A model generated the notes under the pieces. The model worked only from the letters and a program-made list of their open reading frames with translations. It had not been told where the DNA came from and made no database searches. A DNA stretch of 64,000 bases from Siphlonurus alternatus. Taxonomy: Eukaryota; Arthropoda; Insecta; Ephemeroptera; Siphlonuridae. Positions 12,901 through 23,500 of the stretch are shown in pieces (the stretch's first letter is position 1; every line of letters begins with the position of its first letter). Made by a program: the position numbers and the translations under genes. Location: assembly GCA_949825025.1 (NCBI GenBank), contig OX463786.1, positions 11,646,387 to 11,710,386 of the forward strand. The letters are read 5' to 3'.

Positions 12901-15900
12901 CTGAAAAAAAAAAAAAAAAAATCTTATCTGGAATTTTGAAAATAAGTCAGGTAAATGTGGTTTAGCTAGGACTATGAAATTTCAACTTCATAAAAGGTGA
13001 ATTTACACCTGAAATTTTGCTTTATAGTGACATGGCAGTAAAAATTAAATACAGTAAAACGAATGTTACATTCATTGAATTTACAACAGGAAGTCTTGTT
13101 TGTACGTGTTTTCATTCTGTTGTTTTAACAGGGGGTCTTGTCAACCTGATTAATCTAGTTTTTCTTATCAAAAATAACGTCTGTGGGCTCAAATGTTCAA
13201 ACTATGTAGTTCTATAATAAATTCTTCAGCAATATAATTAGGTAATTACTAAATAGAGGCTCTTTTTTCATGCATTGCTTTGATTTACTATGTACTGTAT
13301 TACATATTTAACTTAGTATATATGAAAATAAATTAAATACATGAATGTATCTTATACTGTACAAGGACAAGCAATAGTGATTACAAAATATCCTACATGA
13401 CACCATATATGATGAAAATCCTTATCATTTACAAGCTTTTGTGATGTCATTAACCGGTAAGCGGACCTAATACCCCCGGACCAAATATCCCCGCCCGGAC
13501 CGGACGAAATACCCCCGGACGAAATACTCCCGGACGAAATATCCCCGGACGAAATACTCCCGGACGAAATACCCCCTTGTAAGTGCAGAGGGGCGGGCGA
13601 CCAACACGGGAGGGGAAGTTGACTTTATTTATAAAGTCTGTTTTTCTGTCGTTTGTCTGACGTCACGCGCGTCGTATTAAAGAAGGAAGTTAGCAACGTT
13701 AGGCCAATGCATTATGCATTAATTTATCATATCATTCATATCGAATTAAAATTAATGTGTAATATATTTTGATACGATACATTTTATGCATGTTAATTAT
13801 TAGTCTTTATTGCATTTTTTTTAGATTTTTTTTTTTAACTAAAATTTTTCAAAATCATCCCTATATAACTTTTTAAATTAAAAAAAAAATTAAGTAAATT
13901 TTTTTAGTGTAATTTTTTAATTCTGATTCGATTGGTATAGGTCTAAAAATGCAATATTTTTTATTGTTTTTGGTCCCCGGTACTATATTATAGGTGCCGT
14001 GAACACTTAACGTAGCATGTGTACCCCTCCTGAAGAAACTTAATTTACTTGTTCTATTTATTTCCTTATTTATTCCTTCCTTTTCTATTTATATATGTTG
14101 GCACCAAAGCCCGAATTCAATGCGCACATCTAAGTGTGCCCCTAGCGATTTGAGCATAGCCCGAAATTAACAAATATTTTGGGCTTTGCTCATATAAATT
14201 TGAACATTTCTAGAAGTTCTCAAATCGAATAAAGCAAACCCCGACGAGAAGTTTTATTTCGGGCTTAAATTTACTCATTTAAATTTGACCATTTCTAGAA
14301 GTGCTCAAATCGGAAAAAGCAAACCCCGACGAGAAGTTTCATTTCGGGGTTTGCTCATTTAAATTTGCTCATTGCTAGAAGAGCTCAACTCGAAAAATAC
14401 CAACCCTGTATGACGAGAAGTTTTATTTCGGGCTTTGCTCACTGTTTTGATCATTTATAGAAGTTCTCAACGCAAAGTGAATAATAATAATTGTATAAAT
14501 TGTGCCGTATCATAGTAATAATTTGTAATAAATAATTAAAACAATAAAATATTGTGAATTTAATAATATTATAATTACATCACTTTTTTAATTAAGTACC
14601 AAAAATACAAATTTAGCATTAGCTTGTATATTATTTTTTTATTAAAATATTTCTTTCTGTTTTATTCAATTGATACTGAAAAATACGATTTTGTCACACT
14701 TTTTATATTAATATTGTATGTTAGTTAATTTAAATAAATTTTTTACAGCTGATATATTACAAAATCATTTTAACTTTATTTACAGAACTCGCAAAGAAGC
14801 AAAGAGCTCCTCAAGATAGTATCAAAAGTACTAACTTAAAATAAATAAATAAATAAATAAATATATATATATTATAACTGATTATTACCTGATCTTATTA
14901 TTACCTGAACTTGACTTATTTTTGCAGGGATTACTATCATGGCATTTTAAATTTCATCTAAATTTTTTCTTTGCACAACATGTTTTAGATTTTGACAACC
15001 TTTCTTGTAGTTGCAAAACACAAAACCTTGCTTTGAATTTGCTAATGCTGCTGCTGATCTGAGACACTCTTTTCTTTGTCATGTGTGGTACGTCGTCTGA
15101 ACTTAGAAATTGTTCATCTGCAACCTGGAATTTATTGCTACATTATATAAATTGTAATCATACCCTTTAATTATAAAAAAATGATAGTAAAAAAATTAAA
15201 AGTGTCTCTCAGTGTGAAAAAATCGTATTTTTTCAATCTGACTTGAATAATACAGAAAGAAATGTTTTAATAAAAAAAAATACTATATACACGCTATTAA
15301 TATTAAATTTGTATTTTTATCAATAAATTAAAAAGTAATATAGTTAAAATATTATTAAATTTACAATATTTTATTATTTATTGCTATAATACGGCACAAT
15401 TTCCAATTATTATTTTTCATTTTGCTTTGAGCACTTCTAGAAATGATCAAAACAGTGAGCAAAGCCCGAAATAAAAATTCTTGTCGGGGTTGCTTTTTTT
15501 GAGTTGGGCACTTTCAGAAATGAGCAAATTTAAATGAGCAAACTCCGATATAAAACTTCTCGTCGGGGTTCGCTTTTTTCAATTTGAGCACTTCTAGAAA
15601 TGATCAAATTTAAATGAGCAAAGCCCGATATAAAACTTCTCGTTGGGGATTGCTTCTTTCGTTTGAGCACTTCTAGAAATGTTCAAATTTAAATGAGCAA
15701 ATCCCGAAATATTTGTTAATTTCGGGCTTTGCTCAAATCGCTAGGGGCACACCTAGGTTTAAAAACCTAAAATCGTTTAAAAACCTTCAAAATCTTGCTG
15801 CAAAACGCTGAGACAATTTATAATTGCCGCACAATCAAAGTAAGCATAGCATATACAAAAATCGTGTTTGCGGCACAATTTTGAGTATGTTTTGGTATAA

Positions 15901-18900
15901 AATTAAAGACGCAATTTGAGATCTTGATACGGCATTAACTATAAATATACTTTGAATATTATATGATATATATTTGTTGTGAAAAATGGCGTTACTAACT
16001 TCCTTCTTTAATACGACGCGCGTGACGTCAGACAAACGACAGAAAAACAGACTTTATAAATAAAGTCAACTTCCCCTCCCGTGTTGGTCGCCCGCCCCTC
16101 TACGCTTACAAGGGGGTATTTCGTCCGGGGGTATTTCGTCCGGGAGTATTTCGTCCGGGGATATTTCGTCCGGGAGTATTTCGTCCGGTCCAGGCGGGGA
16201 TATTTGGTCCGGGGGTATTTCGTCCGGGGGTATTTGGTCCGTGATTCCATTAACCACATTTATTAATTCTATAAAAAATCGTTACATAGCAAACTTATGA
16301 GACAAGTTAAAAAAATAGCATAAGGTATACTTATAGCAGATAAAATATTCTCTTGAACCAAAGAGAACAAAACAAAAACATGAATTCAATAAAGAGAGAG
16401 AGAGCATTTGAACAAAAAAATATAATTTAAAATTTAAATACAACTCTCAAAATATATGTAAATGCAATTCGACACTAGACTGGGACATATTGCGTCAGCA
16501 CTAGGATGCTGTACAATAATATATTAACATATCATTGACTTTAGTGGCTTCCTGTTCCCGTGTATTGTAACTTGTTAGTGACATTGCTAGAAAACTCCAT
16601 TTGTGTATAGAAAATATTTCTTCTGGAAAACTAATCATTATACTTAGCAATTTAAAACTTCTACAGTAAACTTGTTAAGTTTAACAAATGCATAACCTAC
16701 CTATTTGAGTATTTACTGGTAACTGTTAAAACGGTAGATAGAAGAACAAAAAGGAATAAATTATAATAGAGTAATAATATTCTAGAAAAGTATTCATTAT
16801 CAATATATAAAAATATTTGTCACATAATTATTTGAAGGTCAAATTTCATTCTTTGTTTATATTTCCTATATATTCCTAAGAGTGACTACACGCAACAGTA
16901 GATTCAAATACATGCAATGATATAATAACAAGTACAACCTTCTCAGAACAGAAATTATCTACATACACAAAGCTTCAGTAGCAGAACTGACTGTATGAAC
17001 ACATCATTGAAAGTTGTTATTTAATTTACATTTCCTTAAAAATTAACACAGACCCTAAAAGATTTTTTAAAAGATAGCTTTAGAAAGCAGTACTTTAGAA
17101 TAACAAAAACATCAGCTCCTACAAACATCTAAATTGCATACTATTATTTCTTACAATAGAACTGTTACCTCTTGTTGATTTACTGGAGCTACAAAAGATG
17201 ATTTTACACGAGAGACAAGAAGAGTACATCAGTCTAACCACCCCCCTATAAAATTATGTACTCCATGCCTCTATGAATGGCAAGACTTAGTGAGTGAGTA
17301 ATTAATTAGAAGTATCCAGTCGTGGTTATATAAAAATAAATAAAAGGCAAGACACCTAAAGAATTTGAGCTTTCCAGAGATGTACTGGCATGAATTTTTG
17401 ATCAAGAAAAAGAACATCACCTTTAGCGTTACAGTTGGGTTACTTACTTCTTGACGCTTTCAGAGTCGAGCAGGGTGTCCTTGCTGGCCTGTTGGGTGGC
17501 TGCGTGTGATCGATGGGAGGCGTTGCGAGCCTTCAGCAGCGCCCGAGCACTCGTCACCAGCTCTGTAACACGATGACATTCCACGTTGAGAATGATCTGT
17601 AGCAGTGGCGTAGCCACGTGGGGGGTTTTTGGGGTTTAAACCCCCCCCCATGAAGATCGAGTAATGACTGGATATAAGAAGAAAAAAGGAAAAATTATAT
17701 AAATTTGAAAAAAAAAGGTAAATAAAAAATTGAAATTTAGGGGTATCAAGTAGTCTTTTCTTTAAAATAAACAAATTATAAGTTAGTTTCTAATTTTAAC
17801 AGGAAAAAGTGCGACTCATAAATAAATGTTTTATTTCCCTTACAAACTGCATGTGCATATAACTACTATTGTATAAATTAAAACGCTCTCACGTGTGCCG
17901 CACTTTCATTTAATTGGTTGCTCCACGCGCCCGGTGCAGACAAAATTTAACAAAAATAAGAGAAGCAATTCCCTATTTTATTTTTTTATTTATTTTTTAC
18001 AATATCTTAATGATGTGAACTTGGATTATTAAATAAATTTTAAAAATCAAATTCAATTAAATGACACGTACACTGACTCTATAAAAATAATATAAAAGTG
18101 GTTACATAAATTACTTGATTTAATTAAAATGATTTACTCAAAGCTTTATTTATTATACGCACGTATTCAAAAGAAATTGAAAAATGGGGTGAAAAAAAAA
18201 ATATATAAACTGTTAAAAAAATTGCATCAGGCCATATATTTTATCCTAGCTCTAATATAATGGTATTTTTCCATTATTTTACCCTAAAAAGGGGGCGTAT
18301 CCTTAAAAAAAATTGCACCTGCGGCGGGCTATTGGGGGGCTTCGCCCCCCAAACCCCCCAGTGAGCTGTTCTCAATATTTATCCTGAAGAACCCCCCCCT
18401 TTGCAAATCCTGGCTACGCCACTGATCTGTAGAGCTTTACACAGAAAACTTGGCGTCAGTTAACTTGAAATATAATCTAATTTGGTGTCAATTAACTTGA
18501 AATATAAGTAAAGATAGGAAAGTGCAGCGTTATGTTGTAGGAAATTGCATTGAAAGGATGAGATACTTGAACTCCAGCCTCGAAAGCAACATTACATTTT
18601 TTCTTTAAAATTCTATCAGGAGCATTCAATTCAATAATCACAAGAGCATTCAATTCAATAATCACAATCATTGTTATCTTACAATTTTTCAAATTCAAGT
18701 AAATGCATAAATACTGAGCTAGTACTTAACAACAACTAAATAAATTAATGACCTTCTCAGAACAGAAATTGTCTACACAAAGCTTCAGTAGCAGAACTGA
18801 CTGTATGAACACATCATTGAAGGTCAATAACCGTGCTTAACTGAGTTTTAACTCTCAGAAAGCAATCAGGAATAAACAAAAATTATCAAAGTGATTAAAA

Positions 18901-20438
18901 AGTATGTACGACACTACAAGAACTGTGCAAAACAATTTTAAAGATAACAATAGAATGTAAGAAAAAATGCAAGATAAGAAAAGTTCTATTACCCTTTATC
19001 TCATTTTATTGAATCACTTGTCAGGAGCAACAAAACAATTTGTAACATTTTATTGTGGTCATTGTAGCATGCAAAAACCCTGATTGTAAACAAAGGCCAT
19101 TGTTATCACACACAAAGAACTGATAACAAAACAGCAAGTTAAATTTTTTTTGCAAAGTGTGATGACACATCACTAAAGCATGACTAATGCAAAAAACAAA
19201 ATAGCAAAACAAATTTTAACAATATGTTCATTAACTTTTTTTTTTTTCATGTTAAAAACGGGTAATTCATTACAGATTGTAACCTGGAAATTTTGAGATT
19301 CTGATTCAGTACTGGAATGGTATCCAACAAAATTGGTTGGTACAAAATAGTGGTACAAAATTGTACCGTAAAAAATATTCTTATTACAGCACAATTGATA
19401 TTGAGGATAATTTTATTAGTCACCTCAGAATGAGATATTAGAATGTAAAAATTTTAGTGGCTTAATCGAAAGAAGGGGTAAAAATATGGTACTGTGAATT
19501 TTTTCAGATTTTTTTGAGACCGGGAACTATTTTTAAAAAATTATTGAAAGTATATTTTAATAACGTCACGGGCGGCACTCCTTAAGAAAAAGGATAGGGC
19601 AGTGCCGCCCGTGACGTCATAAAATAGAGTTTCAATAATTTTTTAAAAATAGTTCCCGGTCTCAGAAAAATCTGAAAAAAATTCACAGTACCATATTTTT
19701 ACCCTTTCTTTCGATTAAGCCACTAAAATTTTCACATTCTAATAACTCATTATCATTTAATTTAATATCTCGAGGTTTTCATGCAACTAAAGACCTTAAA
19801 AGTGATCTCCCCTGTAAGTTCAAATACTGCAGGCCTCACAGATCTGGTAGTAGAAGCCCAGAAGAGTGCAGGAAAGGGTTCTGGGAGCCTGGTAAGCCCC
19901 AGCATGGTCGCAAGATAACTCTTACACACAAGGTTAAATACCTGGTCACACCCGAAAGGGTAAAATGGCGTCAAGGATATTGACTTTTTTTTTAAAGACC
20001 TTATATACATGCAGTACAAGGTTACAAGGTCTATAATCACAACAAAATTCATTGAGTTTAAGACACATATTTTAGAGTGACAAATTCTCAGTTTTTTCCT
20101 GCAGTCCAAGTCATCAGATAAAACATGTTCGGTGCTCACCTTGCAGCTGCTGTGCCGAATGTTTGGCGGTACCCCTGGCCTGCAGTTTACGAGCCCGTCT
20201 CATGAGCCTCTCACATCGTCGCTCCATTATGTGTTGTCTGCTGCTTGCCTCTGCTAGTCGCTCTTCTGTCGGTACCTGTATAAGTTTACAAACGAGTTAG
20301 CAATTTCTTTGTAAAATTGTGTATAAAAAAGGAACTCCTAAGACAAAGGGCTGAAAATTATCTACAGTATTTAACATGTTGTCTGGTAACATGACAAGAA
20401 AATCCTGTGTAGAATATCTAGAAATAAAATACGTTAAA

Positions 20439-20501
<63 letters not shown>

Positions 20502-23500
20502 ATAAGAAAAGGAGGAGACTTTCTTTGTAACAAAAGGAGATATTTATTCCCGTTGTAACATTATCATACACAGCTAGTAAAAAGATAGAAAAAAGAATAA
20601 CTGAAGCAAAACTTCAAGAAATTTATCCCTAGGTTTAATCAAAATAAATAATATACACAATACTTACAGAAAAATATCATTGTCTAATCTATACAATTGT
20701 ACTAAGTAACAGATTTATTTGGATATTTTAATACCATAGTTTTTAACTTAAACTAACCTTGAACAAACTTCTATGATTAATTATGCCTAGTTAAAAGTTA
20801 ATACCTACCAAATTGACAATAAAGTTCAAGGTGACCTTGGAACTTTCAAATAGCACACATCAACATTTAATTTCAATATATCACACACCTACCATAATAG
20901 TTTCTCAGTACCACAACTACATTCCCAAATAATATAGACTATGGTAGAGCTCTAATAAGGCTATATCTTCTTACTGTCTTTGATTTTCATGTATTTTGCT
21001 ATTGCTAATATGAAAACTTGTTCATAGAAGAACTAGAAAATAGTAAAATACTAGTCAAGCTAAAATATAAAATTTATATACAAACGACTCTTTAACAAAA
21101 ATAACAAATTTTATAAGTTTTTTCAAAATTTTCGTATCTAAATTATAAAAATAACAACAGCATGAGTGATCTTCCCCCTCCCCTTCAATAACAATTCCTT
21201 ATTATCAAATTCTTCTACTCGCAATGATTGTAACAAACCATTCACTACGTTTACATGATGGTGTTTAATACGGATCCGTTGACGACGGATAATGTTATTC
21301 TTATGAGGCGTCGTCAACGGATCCGCATTAAACACCGTCATGTAAACGTAGTAATTGTTTATAATGTCTGTCGCATGAAGCCTTTTTCATTGTTAAACAT
21401 GGGACGACATAATGCCTAATTTTGCCACCAGAGCAGAGAACGTAATGGCATTGTTGGCGCTAGGCAACACTTCCAACTTCAAAATTAACGGTCATTTTCC
21501 ATAAGTTAACATGTAAATCAACAACTGTCGCATGTTTTTCCTTTCACGCGACAGGCATAACACAACAATACTTTGTTTACTAACAACGAGCAGAAGACTT
21601 TGCTTATTATATCTAATACTGTATGTGATGCAATGTCTTATAATCTTATAGCAACATATTATTGATTCTTGACACACATCAAAACTTTGGAGAGTTATAA
21701 ATTAATATGACCTTCTCAGAACAGAAATTATCGACACAAAGCTTCAGTAGCAGAACTGACTGTATGAACCCATCATTGAAGGTCAAATTACAAAGATTTC
21801 CTGTTCTCTGGATGATTCATGAACATAAAAAAGTAAGTACTATGTTATATAATCACAATGGAAAATTACTTAACACCTGCTTTCTTCTGCCTGTAATGTG
21901 TTTGTAACAAGAAAAAAAAAAGTTTTTGTCTTCTTTCAACATTAAAAGAATAAAAAATTATTTTTCATATTTTATGAGCTGCTTTGTAAGATACAAGCAG
22001 GCTCCTTCACTCTCTTCCCCTAAGTAGAAAAATTATTTGTTCAACATTTCTCCAGCAATAATAGCACCAAAAAAGGAATAATTCTGTGATCATTCTGCAA
22101 AAGGACATTTTTTTGCTTCACCAGCATTTTCCTATGATTACAAGCACATCTTGAGGGACACTCCTAGGCAATATCCATTACACCCTACTAATTTCTAGAG
22201 TTCCATGTCATACTGAAGACAAGTTAACACATACCTGCGGTACTTGAGGTATGGGTGACGACGGCTGTTCAATCTCTTGTGAAGAAGACTCACACAATCC
22301 GGCCATGTCCGTGGCTGCCCCCAGGAGGTCCAGATCTGAGCCGAGCAGTGGCAGCATGCTCTCTTCTCCAGAACCGCTGCCGGTACCACCCTTGCCTCCA
22401 GAGTCCTGACAACAAGCAGTATCAATGTTAGTAGCCGGTACAACACAGTTGGATACGATAAAGTTTATTCCTTGAGTGCATATTATGTTTTCAGGAGGGG
22501 AAGCAGGTTAATTGGTTGATTGATTTTTGTAAAACGGGATAAATGATACATTACTGAACATGTACACTCATTTCAACTGTTTATTTATGGTAAAAAAAAA
22601 AGTTCTGAGTTAATTATTTTTAATTAAAAAATTAAACCAGAAAAAAAAAGTGTTTTGTTCTCATGATCAATCCTCTAAACAAATAGAGTTTAAGTATGCA
22701 TAGAATTAATTGTGGTGCATATACTGTATCTGTCTTAATGTAAACAATAAGCTTTACTATTAACCCAATTGCATAGATGAAGTCTAACTTTAGGCACAGC
22801 TTAAACCAGACCTTGTATTAAAATAAACATAGTTAAGCCGGACCTTGCTGGACCTAAAATTAGTAGACCTCACATATTCAATTTGGCGAGTGACCTTCTC
22901 AGAACAGAAATTGTCTACACAAAGCTTCAGTAGCAGAACTGACTGTATGAACACATCATTGAAGGTCACGAAACAAATGACAAACATGATATAATAATAT
23001 GAATTAATATTGAATTAATATTCGTTCAACTTGAGTTCCACAACATAACAAATCAAACTATAAGGTAATATCCATACCTGCTGTGCTTGAGGTATGGATG
23101 CCTCCCACAGGCCAGCCATGTCCTGTCCTGGTTCGAGAAGTTCAAGGTCAGAGCGCAGCAGTCGCAGCATGTTGACCTCTTCAGAACCGCTGCCGGCACC
23201 ACACTTGCCTCCAGACTCCATCTCAAGGACCTGGGAACAACAAGTAGCAATATTAGGACATGTCAGTAGCTGTTTGTTTTTGTTTTTTTGTGAAACCTCA
23301 CTTGTTGGAACAGCCTAGGCAGATAGGAGAAAAAAATGTTGGTTTGGTTGTTTTTTATAATATGGGCCAAGATATATTATTATTTATCATGCATATCCAC
23401 CATATCAAACACTTGGACTTGGGACTTTTTTTTTTATAGTTTTCCATCAGTGTTTTGTATTTTATCACCAAAAAAAGTAGAAATTTGGAAAATACCCTCC

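Larger units (their letters stand above)
13456..16247. mobile_element. 2.8-kb nested-palindrome transposon with 8-bp target duplication
   Basis: Flanked by CATTAACC at 13448-13455 and 16248-16255. Each end is an array of a ~15-bp unit (GGACGAAATACCCCC and variants) followed by a segment running from CAACACGGGAGGGGAAGTT to GACGTCACGCGCGTCGTATT; both ends are inverted copies for about 240 bp. Inside lie inverted tandem arrays of a ~75-bp unit containing CCCCGACGAGAAGTTT (14120-14475 and 15420-15740). No transposase is seen, so it would be non-autonomous. It occupies more than half of nsl1 intron 5. Confidence 0.85.

Noticed and set aside
16008..16266. Frames encoding repeated RTKYP or YFVRG units
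   Set aside because: They are translations of the ~15-bp tandem repeat at the end of the 2.8-kb transposon.
20297..20558. Poly-Lys / poly-Phe frames
   Set aside because: Translation of the poly(A) run.
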